This document shows positions 25,155 to 37,310 of a stretch of DNA of 64,000 nucleotides, in pieces. Source of the DNA: Prosthecomicrobium sp. N25 (lineage in GTDB: Bacteria; Pseudomonadota; Alphaproteobacteria; Rhizobiales; Ancalomicrobiaceae). How positions within the stretch are numbered: the stretch's first letter is position 1; each line of letters opens with the position of its first letter. The stretch is taken from the NCBI RefSeq assembly GCF_037203705.1, contig NZ_JBBCAT010000001.1, positions 2,701,418-2,765,417 on the forward strand, given 5' to 3'. The position numbers were made by a program, and so were the translations under genes. The notes beneath the pieces were generated by a model. That model worked only from the letters and a program-made list of their open reading frames with translations. It had not been told where the DNA came from and searched no databases.

Positions 25155-26765
25155 ATGACCCCGCACAAGACCTTCAAGGCCGCGCTCGGCGGCGCCGCGC
25201 TCCTCGCCGGCGCCCTCCTGGCGCTCGCGCTTCCCGCCGCCGCCCAGACGCTCCGCGTCGCCATGACGGCCTCCGACCTGCCCACCACAGGCGGCATCCC
25301 GGACCAGGGCGGCGAGGGCCTGCGCTTCGCTGGCTTCCCCGTTTACGACGGGCTGATCAACTGGGACTTCTCCAAGCCCGACCGCATCGCCGGCCTGACG
25401 CCCGGCCTCGCCACGAGCTGGGCGATCGACCCGGAGAACCCCAAGCGCTGGTACTTCAAGCTGCGCAAGGGGGTGAAATTCCACGATGGCACCGACTTCA
25501 ACGCCGACGCGGTGATCTTCAACTTCCAGCGCATCTTCGACGACAAGGCCCCGCACTACGACGGCGCCCAGGCCGCCATCGTGCGCGTCAGCATGCCCAT
25601 GCTGGAGAGCTTCGAGAAGGTCGACGAGGACACGATCGCCCTCAACACCAAGTTCCCGATCAGCCTCTTCCCCTATCTCGTCACGCGCGTGCTGATGGTG
25701 AGCCCGACCGCCTACGCCAAGATCGGCAACTGGCAGAAGTTCATGCTGACCCCGGCCGGCACGGGGCCTTTCCGGATCACCAAGGTGACGTCCCGCGTCT
25801 CCATCGAGATGGTCCGCAACACGGACTATTGGGACAAGACCCGGGTGCCGAAGCTCGAGAAGATGGTGCTCTTCCCGATGCCGGAGGCCAACACCCGGCT
25901 CGCCGCCCTGCGCTCCGGCCAGGTCGACTGGATCGAGGTGCCGCCGCCGGACTCCATCCCCTCCCTGAAGGGCGCCGGCTTCCAGATCAGCCTCTGGCCC
26001 TATCCGCACATCTGGCCCTGGTTCCTGAGCCAGGCGGACGGCTCGCCCTTCAAGGACAAGCGGGTCCGCTACGCGATCAACTACGCGGTCGACCGCGACG
26101 GCCTGATCAAGCTCCTGAACGGCACCGCCAAGCCGGCCTCGGGCTTCTATGATCCGGAGAACGTGCTCTACGGCAAGCCGGAGGTTAAGTTCACCTACGA
26201 CCCCGCCAAGGCCAAGGCCCTGCTCAAGGAGGCCGGCTACGGTCCCGACAAGCCGGTCAAGGCCAAGATCATGATCTCCACCTCCGGCTCCGGCCAGATG
26301 ATGCCGATCCCGATGAACGAGCTCGTCCAGCAGAACCTGAAGGACGTCGGCATCGAGGTCGAGTTCGAGACGGTGGACTGGGGCACCATGCTGGTCGCCG
26401 CCCGCAACCCGCCGACCGCCGCCATGTCGAAGGGCACCGTGGGGATGAACTTCTCCTCGGGCTTCTCCGACCCGGTGACCCTGTTCCGCTTCTTCCACAC
26501 GGCGTCCTTCCCGCCGGGCGGCAACAACTGGGCCCAGTTCGCTGCGCCCGCGGTCGACGAGGGACTGAACAAGGCCTATGCCACCTTCGACGAGACCGAG
26601 CGCAATGCCATCCTGGCGAAGGTCCACGAGACTGTCGTGAACGATGCCGCGTGGCTCTTCATCGTCCACGACCTGAACCCGCGCGCGATGAGCCCGAAGG
26701 TGAAGGGCTTTCAGCCGGCGCAGAGCTGGTTCCAGGACTTCACCCAGGTGACCGTCGTCAAGTGA
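25155..26765 (+). CDS. SBP_5-type ABC transporter solute-binding protein
   Basis: A 536-residue binding protein with signal peptide LLAGALLALALPAAAQT, paralogous over its whole length to the one at 21746 (both have a DWIEVPPPD segment, an FKDKRVRYA segment and ISTSGSGQMMPIPMNEL). ATG 25155 follows GAGGAGACGACC, 14 bp after the amidase stop. Two paralogous binding proteins flanking one amidase pair suggest a duplication of an SBP-amidase module with divergence of ligand. Its last eight bases overlap the convergent GNAT gene. No permease is nearby. Confidence 0.92.
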   Translation: MTPHKTFKAALGGAALLAGALLALALPAAAQTLRVAMTASDLPTTGGIPDQGGEGLRFAGFPVYDGLINWDFSKPDRIAGLTPGLATSWAIDPENPKRWYFKLRKGVKFHDGTDFNADAVIFNFQRIFDDKAPHYDGAQAAIVRVSMPMLESFEKVDEDTIALNTKFPISLFPYLVTRVLMVSPTAYAKIGNWQKFMLTPAGTGPFRITKVTSRVSIEMVRNTDYWDKTRVPKLEKMVLFPMPEANTRLAALRSGQVDWIEVPPPDSIPSLKGAGFQISLWPYPHIWPWFLSQADGSPFKDKRVRYAINYAVDRDGLIKLLNGTAKPASGFYDPENVLYGKPEVKFTYDPAKAKALLKEAGYGPDKPVKAKIMISTSGSGQMMPIPMNELVQQNLKDVGIEVEFETVDWGTMLVAARNPPTAAMSKGTVGMNFSSGFSDPVTLFRFFHTASFPPGGNNWAQFAAPAVDEGLNKAYATFDETERNAILAKVHETVVNDAAWLFIVHDLNPRAMSPKVKGFQPAQSWFQDFTQVTVVK

Positions 26766-27324
26766 CGGACCGCCCGGTACCGCCGGGCGCTCCTTCGACG
26801 CAGGATCCCGTCGCCCGGCACGGCCAGGCGGCGGGATCGGCCATCATGGCCGTCGCGAAGGGGAGGAACCCCTCGCGCTCGTAGAAGCGCCGGGCTCCCG
26901 GGTTGTCCGTGGAGACGGACAGGACCAGCGCGGCGAGACCCCGCTCGCGCGCGAAGCGCCGCGCCTCGTCGAGAAGCCGGCGACCGAGCCCGCGCCCCCG
27001 ATAGGCCGGCTCCACCATCAGTCCCGCCACGTAGCCGATCGGTCCCGTACCGCCGCGGGGCGACAGCCCCGCCTCGACGGAGAGTGCCAAATAGCCCACC
27101 GGACGCTCCGCACAGGCGACGAGGACCAGTCCTCTGTGCTGGCGAGCGGCCGCGAAGACCTGCAGGACGGGCGATGCCGCGCCCGCCCGGTCACGCGCGA
27201 AGCCCTCCGCGAAGGGATGACCGGCCTGGCGATGGGCGGCGACCTCCTCGCGGTTCAAGGCCGCCGCAAGGTCCGCCACCGCTTCGCGGTCCTCGTCCCG
27301 CATCGGCCTGATCTCGATGTCCAT
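26758..27324 (-). CDS. GNAT-family N-acetyltransferase
   Basis: A 188-residue complete GNAT domain: MDIEIRPMRDEDREAVADLA at the start, the motif A region VAGLMVEPAYRGRGLGRRLL with the R-G-x-G-L acetyl-CoA loop, and the motif B region LSVSTDNPGARRFYEREGFL. The start 27324 is chosen because the upstream extension is low-complexity and lacks a ribosome site. The gene is convergent with, and overlaps by eight bases, the preceding solute-binding protein. The substrate is unknown; amine or aminoglycoside-like acetylation is typical for the family but not shown here. Confidence 0.9.
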   Translation of the reverse strand: MDIEIRPMRDEDREAVADLAAALNREEVAAHRQAGHPFAEGFARDRAGAASPVLQVFAAARQHRGLVLVACAERPVGYLALSVEAGLSPRGGTGPIGYVAGLMVEPAYRGRGLGRRLLDEARRFARERGLAALVLSVSTDNPGARRFYEREGFLPFATAMMADPAAWPCRATGSCVEGAPGGTGRSVT

Positions 27325-27974
27325 CGCTGGGCGTCCCCCGGGGTCGACCGATGATGCCTGATGGGCCGGCGAATCGAAACGCCCGCCGGAGGGAGGAGCC
27401 GGCGGGCGTTCGATGGTCCGATCGGGGCTGGGAGGAACCCCCGTCGGCTGTGGCCGGCCGGGGGGAGGACCCGGTGCGGCCGAGGTCGTCGACGTCCTGA
27501 CGCGGTGCCCGGGCGGTGCCTGTCTGGGAGGAACAACGGCACGGGACCGGGATCCAAGACCGCGGGGACAGCCTCGCTCTGGGTCCGGATCCGCTGTCGG
27601 GGGCGGTCCGGGAGGGGCGTCGTCGCCTTTGGCGTCGATCGATGACTGCAAGATAGTGCAGAATGGCTGACATATTGAAGGGGGGCGCCCGCATGTCCGT
27701 CATGCGCGTTGTGCAATGCACAATGAAGATCGAGCCATGATCCAGCCTCATCGCTCGCGGGTCGGCGAAATCCCTGGGGTAGGTTCAATCGATCCAGTCG
27801 TCGGCCCGGGAGGCCGCGACCCCCGGGATCCTATTCATTGTGCGACGCAGCAGAACGGGACCGCCGGGGGCCGGACGGACGGCATCGGCTTGCCGAGGCA
27901 TCGCCGGCCGGCTCCGATTCCCGGTGCCGTCCGTGGTCGAATCCCCGAAGAGGTCGGCGGCGTTCCGCGCCCGT
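27325..27974. other. 650-bp gene-free region with two palindromes
   Basis: Upstream of the GNAT gene and downstream of uvrA. No open frame with a ribosome site was found. Two short palindromes stand out in its less GC-rich part: CTGCA-AGATAG-TGCAG at 27646-27661 and TTGTGCA-A-TGCACAA at 27709-27723, a perfect 7-1-7 inverted repeat. They look like regulator sites, but they are 320-400 bp from the nearest start. A lost gene or an unrecognised small RNA is possible. Confidence 0.4.
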
Positions 27975-30887
<2,913 letters not shown>

Positions 30888-31346
30888 CGCTCTCGTCGGC
30901 TGCGTCGGCGGGCAGGGTGCACGGCCCGGGGAGCCGGATGTCCCGCAAGTGGGGGCCGGCGGCCCTGTTAACAATACGAGTCCCCCGGCCGGGCGGATGG
31001 CTCCGCCGGCCCGCGACCCTCCCACGGGCCTCCTGTCAGGATCCGTCAGGAGCCGCCTGCGGGATCGCCGGATCCCGAGGCCGCCGCCGAACGTTAACGG
31101 TTCGCACGCCGTCCCTCAATCCTCGCGGCGCGACTCGGGTGGCTGGGGTGGCTTGCGTTCCGATACGGGCTTGTATAGAACGGATCGGGAACGAATGGCA
31201 AGGCCCACCGGGGACCGCACCGGCGAGGGTCCCGTCGGGACGGGCAGGCTGGTCCGTTCCGGGACAGATTGCCGTGGATAAGCCCCGCGGCGCGCGTGGC
31301 GCGGGCGCGCCGGCGGGGTAGGGTGGCGGCGGAACAGGAGGTCGTC
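30888..31346. promoter_or_regulatory. uvrA-ssb divergent promoter region
   Basis: 459 bp between divergent uvrA and ssb. For uvrA (minus strand) a sigma-70-like promoter is visible: TTGCCA (31196-31201), an 18-bp spacer, TATACA (31172-31177). A LexA box lies in the spacer. Rightward, ssb has a clear AAACAGGAGG-like ribosome site just before 31347; its promoter is less clear. No coding sequence is seen in the 280-bp uvrA leader. Confidence 0.65.
31178..31192. promoter_or_regulatory. LexA (SOS) box
   Basis: GAACGGATCGGGAAC fits GAAC-N7-GAAC, the alphaproteobacterial LexA operator (GTTC-N7-GTTC on the other strand). It fills the space between the -35 and -10 of the predicted uvrA promoter, so LexA would block uvrA; ssb may also respond. 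Confidence 0.85.
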
Positions 31347-31913
31347 ATGTCCGGAAGCGTGAACAAGGTCATCCTGGTCGGCAATCTGGGCGCCGACCCG
31401 GAAATCCGCCGTACCCAGGACGGCCGTCCGATCGTCAACCTCCGCCTGGCCACGACGGACACCTGGCGCGACCGCCAGTCCGGCGAGCGGCGGGAGAAGA
31501 CCGAGTGGCACCGCGTCGTGATCTTCAACGAGGGTCTCGCGAAGGTCGCGGAGCAGTACCTGAAGAAGGGCATGAAGGTCTACGTCGAGGGCGCGCTGCA
31601 GACCCGCGAGTGGGAGGACCAGCAGGGCCAGAAGCGCTTCACCACCGAAGTCGTGCTGCAGAACTTCAACAGCCAGCTGACCATGCTCGACCGCGGTCAG
31701 GGCGGCGGTCCCGGCGCCGGATCGGGTGACGATTTCGGCGGCGACCAGGACTTCGGTGGCGGTGGTGGTGGCGGTGGTCGCCCGGCCGCGCGGAGCGTCG
31801 GCTACGACCGCGGCGGCGGCTCCGGCGCGCCACGCGCCGGCGGCTCGGGCGGCGGCGGCAGCCGGCCCCCGGCCTTCTCCAATGCCGACATGGACGACGA
31901 AATCCCGTTCTGA
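31347..31913 (+). CDS. ssb: Single-stranded DNA-binding protein
   Basis: SSB covers single-stranded DNA in replication, repair and recombination and recruits partners by its C-terminal tip. The 188-residue product has an OB-fold (residues 1-110: VNKVILVGNLGADPEIR, EWHRVVIFNEGLAKVAEQYL, KGMKVYVEGALQTREW), a long Gly-rich linker and the acidic tip MDDEIPF (canonical DDDIPF-type). ATG 31347 is preceded by ACAGGAGG; an upstream in-frame start is not supported by a ribosome site. Divergent from uvrA, with an SOS box between them, an arrangement known from several alphaproteobacteria. Confidence 0.97.
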   Translation: MSGSVNKVILVGNLGADPEIRRTQDGRPIVNLRLATTDTWRDRQSGERREKTEWHRVVIFNEGLAKVAEQYLKKGMKVYVEGALQTREWEDQQGQKRFTTEVVLQNFNSQLTMLDRGQGGGPGAGSGDDFGGDQDFGGGGGGGGRPAARSVGYDRGGGSGAPRAGGSGGGGSRPPAFSNADMDDEIPF

Positions 31914-32185
31914 ACGGCGGGCGACGGGGGACGGTCCGTCGCCGATCGCGCGCGGCAGCGTGCGGTCCTGACCGCTCGAGAAGGTGCATCAGGTCGAGGA
32001 CAGCCGGTCCTGGCCCGATCACGACCGGCCGAGGCGCCCACGGCCGTTTCTGACTGCCGGGCCCTACCCGGACCGTAGGACCGCGGGCGCCGCCTGGATA
32101 GCGAGTAGGCTGCTCGGGTAGCTCCCCGTCTTCCGACGCCGTCCCGGGACGTCGCCGTCCCGGGCTCGTTATCGAAGGCCGCGGT

Positions 32186-33208
32186 TCACTTCACCGTCTG
32201 GGCGGCCTTCTCGACGAAGCGACCGTCGAAGGTCTTGGCGAGGTCGATCTTGTCGGCCGCGAAGGTCGGCTCCACGACCTTGAGGAATTCCAGCATGCCC
32301 TTGCTCGCCTCGGCGGTGATGACGCCCGTCCGCGAATAGGTCGGCAGGCTCGCCGCCACCGCCTTGACGTAGAGCGCCTTGTCGCCGAGCCAGTATTCTT
32401 CCGGCACCGCCGCGGCGACGTCGTCCGGCGAGGCCTTCTCGAGCCACTTCAAAGCCTTGAAGAGCGCGTTGGTGAGGGCCTGGGTCGTGTTCGGGTTGGC
32501 CTTGACGAAGTCCGCCTTCAGGTAGAGCGAGGCCGCCGGGTTGGTCGACCCGTAGACCGCCTTGGTGCCCGCCTCCGTGCGGGTGTCGACCAGGATGTTG
32601 ACCGAGCCGTCCGCCTCCAGCTTGGAGATCACGGGGTCGAGGTGCGAGACCGCGTCGACGTTGCCCTTCTGCAGGGCGGCGACCGCCGAGGCGCCCGAGC
32701 CGACTCCGATGATCGAGACCGCGTCCGGCGCAATCCCGTTCTTGGCGAGCAGATAGGAGACGGTCAGGTGCGTCGAGGACCCCGGCGCCGTGACGCCGAC
32801 CTTGGCCCCCTTGAGGTCCGCGATCGACTTGATCGGCTTGTCCTTGGCGGTCGCCAGCACGATCCCCGGGAAGCGTCCGAGCTCGAGCACGGCGACGATG
32901 TCCTGCCCCTTCTCCTGCATGCGGATGGTATGCTCGTAGGCGCCGGTGACCACGTCGACCGAGCCGCCGACCAGCGCCTGCAGCGACTTCGCGCCGCCGC
33001 CGAAATCGTTGATGGTGACGTCGAGGCCCTGCTCCTTGAAGAAGCCCTTCCGCTCCGCGATGGTCAGCGGCAGGTAGTAGAGGAGCGGCTTGCCGCCGAC
33101 GCCGAGTTCCAGCTTGGCCTTCTCGGGCGCCTGCGCGTCGGCGGGCATCGCGAAGGCGGCGACGAGACCGAGTCCGGCCAGCGCGGCGGATGCGAGATGC
33201 TTGAGCAC
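32186..33208 (-). CDS. TauA/SsuA-type ABC transporter substrate-binding protein
   Basis: A 340-residue periplasmic binding protein of the nitrate/sulfonate/taurine (NMT1-like) family: signal peptide LASAALAGLGLVAAFAMPAD, then KPLLYYLPLTIAERKGFFKE, ALVGGSVDVVTGAYEHTIRM and DLKGAKVGVTAPGSSTHL. The start is GTG at 33208, preceded by AGGGAGG. Family members bind sulfonates, taurine, pyrimidine precursors or similar anions; the ligand is not predictable here. No permease or ATPase accompanies it in the window. Expression is presumably independent: the neighbouring HD gene is on the same strand but 83 bp upstream. Confidence 0.9.
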   Translation of the reverse strand: MLKHLASAALAGLGLVAAFAMPADAQAPEKAKLELGVGGKPLLYYLPLTIAERKGFFKEQGLDVTINDFGGGAKSLQALVGGSVDVVTGAYEHTIRMQEKGQDIVAVLELGRFPGIVLATAKDKPIKSIADLKGAKVGVTAPGSSTHLTVSYLLAKNGIAPDAVSIIGVGSGASAVAALQKGNVDAVSHLDPVISKLEADGSVNILVDTRTEAGTKAVYGSTNPAASLYLKADFVKANPNTTQALTNALFKALKWLEKASPDDVAAAVPEEYWLGDKALYVKAVAASLPTYSRTGVITAEASKGMLEFLKVVEPTFAADKIDLAKTFDGRFVEKAAQTVK

Positions 33209-33291
33209 GGGGTGAACCTCCCTCAACGGTGTCGGACGGCGGCGGTCGCCGCGGTGCGGGGTCCGCAGACTTCCTGCCCGCGTGCCTGGCG

Positions 33292-33921
33292 TCAAGCGCC
33301 GGACGGCGATTTCCCGGCATGCGCCTTCGTATCCTCGTCGAGGATGGCCCGGATCGCCGAGATCAGGGGAACGCGGTCCGTGGCCTGCCGTGCATAGCCG
33401 AGGTTGAATGCATAGTCGAAGTCAGCCGGGTTGAGGCCCTGATTGTGCTGCAGGATGGTCTCGAGCTTGTCGAGACCCTTCGCGATCCGGGCCTCCGGCG
33501 TCGCAGCTGCCTCGTACTCGTCCCAGAGCGCGAGGATCTTCTTGGCGAGCCGGTCGGGCAAGGGCGCGGCGAGGGTGGCGAGGTCGGCGCGCTCCTCCGC
33601 GGCCTTCCCCGGCCGGCCGGCCTGGTGGATCGCCGGGATGTCGCCCCGGATCGCCTCGCCGAGATCGTGCACGATGCAGATCTCCAGGAGCCTCGTCCTG
33701 TCGATCTCGCCGAAGCGGTCGGCGAGCAGCAGGGCCCAAAGGCAGAGCCGCCAGCTGTGCTCGGCCGTGCTCTCGGTCCGTCCGGAGGCGGTGTGCGCCG
33801 TGCGCAGGACGTCCTTGAGGCGCTCCGCGCCCCTCAGGAAGGCCAGGATGCCGGCGATGTCGTCCAGGTCGGCCGGGTCCATGCCGGCCGGGTTCGGGGC
33901 GGTCGGTGTCGTGTCGCTCAT
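33292..33921 (-). CDS. HD-domain phosphohydrolase (YfbR/HDDC2-like)
   Basis: A 209-residue HD-domain protein. The metal-binding residues are visible as the His of STAEHSWRLCLWALLLAD, the HD doublet in EICIVHDLGEAIRGD and the distal Asp in KGLDKLETILQH. Enzymes of this group (E. coli YfbR, human HDDC2) dephosphorylate deoxynucleoside 5'-monophosphates. The start MSDTTPTAPNPAGM at 33921 is preferred to an upstream in-frame ATG. The length matches the family. Neighbours give no pathway information. Confidence 0.88.
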   Translation of the reverse strand: MSDTTPTAPNPAGMDPADLDDIAGILAFLRGAERLKDVLRTAHTASGRTESTAEHSWRLCLWALLLADRFGEIDRTRLLEICIVHDLGEAIRGDIPAIHQAGRPGKAAEERADLATLAAPLPDRLAKKILALWDEYEAAATPEARIAKGLDKLETILQHNQGLNPADFDYAFNLGYARQATDRVPLISAIRAILDEDTKAHAGKSPSGA

Positions 33922-33969
33922 CCGAACCGGATCGCCCGGCCGCACCCGAAATGCAACCCGCAACGAAGA

Positions 33970-33993
33970 AGGGCGGCACCGGAGTGCCGCCCT
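33970..33993 (-). terminator. Rho-independent terminator
   Basis: A perfect 10-bp stem (AGGGCGGCAC with GTGCCGCCCT) with loop CGGA is followed on the minus strand by TCTTCGTTG. It lies 46 bp past the stop of the small exported protein gene (34039) and before the HD gene. A second hairpin (34009-34027, GGCGGGCG/CGCCCGCC) precedes it. Confidence 0.65.
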
Positions 33994-34038
33994 GTCGTAT
34001 CCGGGGCGGGCGGGCGCGACGCCCGCCGGCCGCTCGTC

Positions 34039-34434
34039 TCAGCGGTGCGTGGCGACGCGCGAGACGACGTAGCCCGTGCCGGCGCCGATCGCGACGGCCT
34101 GGACGAAGGTGACCTTGTGGCCGAGGACGTGCAGGTGGTTCATGCCGAGGATGCCCGGATGGGCATGCAGCACGCCACCGACGACGCCGCCGGCGATGAT
34201 CGAGCCGGCCGCGATGGCGTAGCGGACGTCGGAGATCGGCGGGCCGTACTTCTTGTAATAGGTGCAGTTCACCTGGTCGACGGCGCCCGTGCTGCCGCAA
34301 GCCGACTTCATCGCCGCGGCGCGGGCCGCGGGGGTGTTGAGGGTCGCGTTGTAGTCGTCGATCCAGCCAGCGGAAGCACCGGCGGTCATGGCGAGCGAGG
34401 CGAACACGAAGGCGGCCGAAGTCTTGAACTTCAT
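34039..34434 (-). CDS. Small exported membrane-associated protein of unknown function
   Basis: A 131-residue protein with a signal peptide ([20 protein letters not shown]), a short Cys-containing segment ([20 protein letters not shown], two Cys that could form a disulfide) and two glycine-rich hydrophobic segments ([38 protein letters not shown]) separated by a His-rich loop [16 protein letters not shown]. The His loop might bind metal, but this is a guess. The upstream GGAG lies 11 bases from the ATG. The family is not recognised. It is a separate unit with its own terminator. Confidence 0.78.
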   Translation of the reverse strand: MKFKTSAAFVFASLAMTAGASAGWIDDYNATLNTPAARAAAMKSACGSTGAVDQVNCTYYKKYGPPISDVRYAIAAGSIIAGGVVGGVLHAHPGILGMNHLHVLGHKVTFVQAVAIGAGTGYVVSRVATHR

Positions 34435-34774
34435 ATGATGTCTACTCCGAAAACTGGGCTCGAAGACCAGGAGTGAACCCGGCCTCTGTGGTCACCTATA
34501 GTCAGCCGCACGTGGCGAGCGCAAGGTTAATGTCTTCACATCGTCTTGTATTCGGTTGCGTTGGTAAAGGACAGCGGCGTCGATTACGTCGATGCTCGAA
34601 AAGGGACCGCAATCAAATCGCAACATCTGTTAGCGCTTTGTTGCGCTCCCGTCCCGGACGCAATGTTCGGGAAACATGTCGCCGGACGTCGCGCCCGCGT
34701 TCGGCCGGCCGACCCGGTAGCCCGGGGCGGGCAGGGCCGACCCCGCCCCGCACCGGCCATGATGGCGGCCCGGC
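34435..34774. other. Intergenic region, lower GC, no gene seen
   Basis: 340 bp between the small exported protein (minus) and the 3' end of the CoxL-like gene. It contains AT-richer tracts (34500-34680) that probably hold the promoter of the 34434 gene. An open frame across 34546 runs antisense into the CoxL-like gene and has no ribosome site. Nothing else supported. Confidence 0.4.
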
Positions 34775-37132
34775 TCAGCCGGCCGCCTGGAGCGCGCCCC
34801 AGACCGCGAGCGGCGTCGCCGGCATGTCGATGTGCCGAATGCCGCGTCCCGAGAGGGCGTCGACCACGGCATTCATGACCGAGGGCAGGGACCCGGCGCA
34901 GCCCGCCTCGCCGCAGCCCTTGGCCCCGAGCGGGTTACCGGCGGTCGGCTGCGGCCGGCTCTCGAAGACGAAATGCGGCGGCGCGTCCACGGCGCGCGGC
35001 ATCTGGTAGTCGACGAAGGAGCCCGTCACGAGCTGGCCGTCCCCGTCGAAGACCGTGCGCTCCATGAGCGCCTGCCCGATCCCCTGCAGCACGCCGCCGT
35101 GAAGCTGGCCTTCCACCAGGAGCGGGTTCACCAGGGTTCCGAAGTCGTTGACCATGGTGTAGCGGACCACCTCGGTGACCCCGGTCTCCGGATCGATCTC
35201 GACCTCGGCCACATGGCAGCCGTTCGGATAGGCGGAGGGCGCCTGCTTGAACACGTGGTCCACGTCGAGCGTCTGCGGGACGTCCGGCGGCAGGTCGGTC
35301 GCCTCGGAGAGCCGGCGGGCGAGCTCCATCAGCCCGATGCCCCGGTCGGTGCCCACGATGGCGAAGCGTCCGGCCTCGAACTCGATGTCCTCGACGCCCG
35401 CTTCCAGGAGATGCGCGGCGGCAGTCTTGCCCTTCTCGATCACCAGCGCGCTCGCCTCCACGATGGCCGCGCCGCTCGCCATGATCGATTTCGACCCGCC
35501 CGTGCCGCCGCCGGCGATCAGCCGGTCGCTGTCGCCCTGGACGAGCCGGATCGCCTCGAACGGCACCCCGAGCTTCGTGTGCAGGACCTGCGCGAAGGGC
35601 GACCAGTGGCCCTGGCCGTAATCGAGCGTGCCGGTCACGATGGTCACCGTCCCGTCCGGCTCGAAGTGGATGCCGCCCATCTCGTTCATCGGCGGCGCCG
35701 TCACCTCCAGGTAGCAGCCGAGCCCAAGCCCCCGCAGCCACCCGCGCCCCGCGCTCTCCGCCTTGCGCGCCGCGAACCCGTCCCAGTCGGCGGCCGCCAG
35801 CGCCCGGTCGACGAGGCCCGGGAAATCGCCGCAGTCGTAGACCGTGCCGGCCGGCGTCTTGTGGGGAAGCTCGGCGGGGCCGACGAGGTTGCGGCGGCGG
35901 AGCTCGACGCGGTCGAGGCCCATCTCGGCCGCGGCCGTGTCGATGAGCCGCTCCATGTAGTAGTTGCCCTCCGGCCGCCCGGCGCCGCGGTAGGCGCCGA
36001 TCGGCACCGTGTTGGTGACCGCGCAGAGCGTCGAGACCTCCACCAGCGGCGTCCGGTACATGCCGATCGAGTTCTTGCCGATGTTGAGCGTCGCCATCAT
36101 CGGCCCGACCGGCGTCAGGTAGGCGCCGAGGTTGGCGGTCCCGGTGAAGCGCGTCGCGAGGAAGCGCCCGTCCGCGTCGAGCGCGAGTTCGGCGACCACC
36201 GTCATGTCGCGGCCGTGGTGATCGGAGGTGAAGCTCTCGGACCGCTGGTCCGTCCACTTCACCGGCCGGCCGAGCGCGCGCGCGGCATGCATGAGGCAGA
36301 TGTATTCCGGAAAGACCGAGCCCTTCATCCCGAACGAGCCGCCGACATTGCCGGTGACGAGTCTCATCTTGTCCTGCGGCACCCGCATCGCCTCGGCGAG
36401 GTTGTTCCGCTTGCCGAAGACGCCCTGGCTCGGTGCGTGCAGGGTGAACTTCTCCGCCTCCGCGTCGTAGCTCGCCACCGCCGCGCGCGGCTCGATCGCG
36501 TTCACGACCACGCGGTTGTTGAGAAGGGCGAGCCGGGTCACGTGGGCCGCCTTCGCGAAGGCCTCCGCGACCGCCGCCCCGTCGCCGAAATGGTAGTCGA
36601 GGATCAGGTTGCCGCCGGCCAGCTCCGGATAGAGCGCCGGCGCATCCGCCTTGAGGGCATCCTCCACGGTCGTCACCGCCGGGATCACGTCCACGTCCAG
36701 CACCACGGCCGCCGCGGCGTCGCGCGCCGCCGCCGCGGTCTCGGCGACGACCACCGCGACCGGATCGCCGACGAAGCGCACCTTGCCCTCCGCCAGCGCC
36801 CCGCGATGCGGGGCCGCCATGGCCGTACCGTCCCGGTTCTGGAAGGCGAACACGCATTTGAGCGGCCCGTAGTTCATCGGCGCGAGGTCGGCCGCCGTGT
36901 AGACGGCGAGGACGCCGGGCATCGACCGCGCAGCCTCGGCGTCGACGCCGTTGAGGATGCCGTGCGCGTGCGGGCTTCGAACGAAGACCGCATGGACCTG
37001 CCCGGGCAGGCTCACGTCGTCCGTATACCGGCCGAGCCCCTGCACCAGCACGGGGTCCTCCTGCCGCGGCACCGGCTGGCCGATGCCGAAGCGCAGGGAG
37101 GCGAGGCTGTCGATCGGGGTCTGGATGGTCAT
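34775..37132 (-). CDS. CoxL/xanthine dehydrogenase-type molybdopterin large subunit (form II-like), lone
   Basis: A 785-residue molybdenum hydroxylase large subunit. Features include [20 protein letters not shown], the [11 protein letters not shown] region, [19 protein letters not shown] and the active-site [12 protein letters not shown] segment with the catalytic Glu. AYRGAGR rather than AYRCSFR places it with 'form II' CoxL-like proteins, which are not proven CO dehydrogenases and often oxidise N-heterocycles or aldehydes. Medium (FAD) and small (2Fe-2S) subunit genes, normally adjacent, are absent from the window. A TTGGATACAA site lies 71 bp upstream, as at the amidase genes. Confidence 0.9.
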   Translation of the reverse strand: MTIQTPIDSLASLRFGIGQPVPRQEDPVLVQGLGRYTDDVSLPGQVHAVFVRSPHAHGILNGVDAEAARSMPGVLAVYTAADLAPMNYGPLKCVFAFQNRDGTAMAAPHRGALAEGKVRFVGDPVAVVVAETAAAARDAAAAVVLDVDVIPAVTTVEDALKADAPALYPELAGGNLILDYHFGDGAAVAEAFAKAAHVTRLALLNNRVVVNAIEPRAAVASYDAEAEKFTLHAPSQGVFGKRNNLAEAMRVPQDKMRLVTGNVGGSFGMKGSVFPEYICLMHAARALGRPVKWTDQRSESFTSDHHGRDMTVVAELALDADGRFLATRFTGTANLGAYLTPVGPMMATLNIGKNSIGMYRTPLVEVSTLCAVTNTVPIGAYRGAGRPEGNYYMERLIDTAAAEMGLDRVELRRRNLVGPAELPHKTPAGTVYDCGDFPGLVDRALAAADWDGFAARKAESAGRGWLRGLGLGCYLEVTAPPMNEMGGIHFEPDGTVTIVTGTLDYGQGHWSPFAQVLHTKLGVPFEAIRLVQGDSDRLIAGGGTGGSKSIMASGAAIVEASALVIEKGKTAAAHLLEAGVEDIEFEAGRFAIVGTDRGIGLMELARRLSEATDLPPDVPQTLDVDHVFKQAPSAYPNGCHVAEVEIDPETGVTEVVRYTMVNDFGTLVNPLLVEGQLHGGVLQGIGQALMERTVFDGDGQLVTGSFVDYQMPRAVDAPPHFVFESRPQPTAGNPLGAKGCGEAGCAGSLPSVMNAVVDALSGRGIRHIDMPATPLAVWGALQAAG

Positions 37133-37202
37133 GGGCGGGGATCTCGGACAAGGGGAACGGTCGGGGCGGTGGCGCCGGCCGCGTCGCAGCGGCACGCCGG
37201 AA

Positions 37203-37212
37203 TTGGATACAA
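37203..37212. promoter_or_regulatory. TTGGATACAA motif before CoxL-like gene
   Basis: TTGGATACAA, identical to 21654-21663 and close to the core of the palindrome at 20628, lies 71 bp upstream of the start at 37132. The three sites suggest a common regulator for amidase, binding-protein and molybdenum-hydroxylase genes. Confidence 0.4.
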
Positions 37213-37310
37213 ACCCAATCTAGCGCGCCTGCGCCAAGCGGTGAGGCGTCGCACGGCAATGCTCCTGTTCCGGAGGTGCAGGGCTGGAGAGGGCGGGCGG
37301 GCCCGCCGGC

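Noticed and set aside
34546-34878. Plus-strand 110-codon frame beginning in the 34.5-kb gap
   Set aside because: TTG start without ribosome site, and it continues antisense into the CoxL-like gene.
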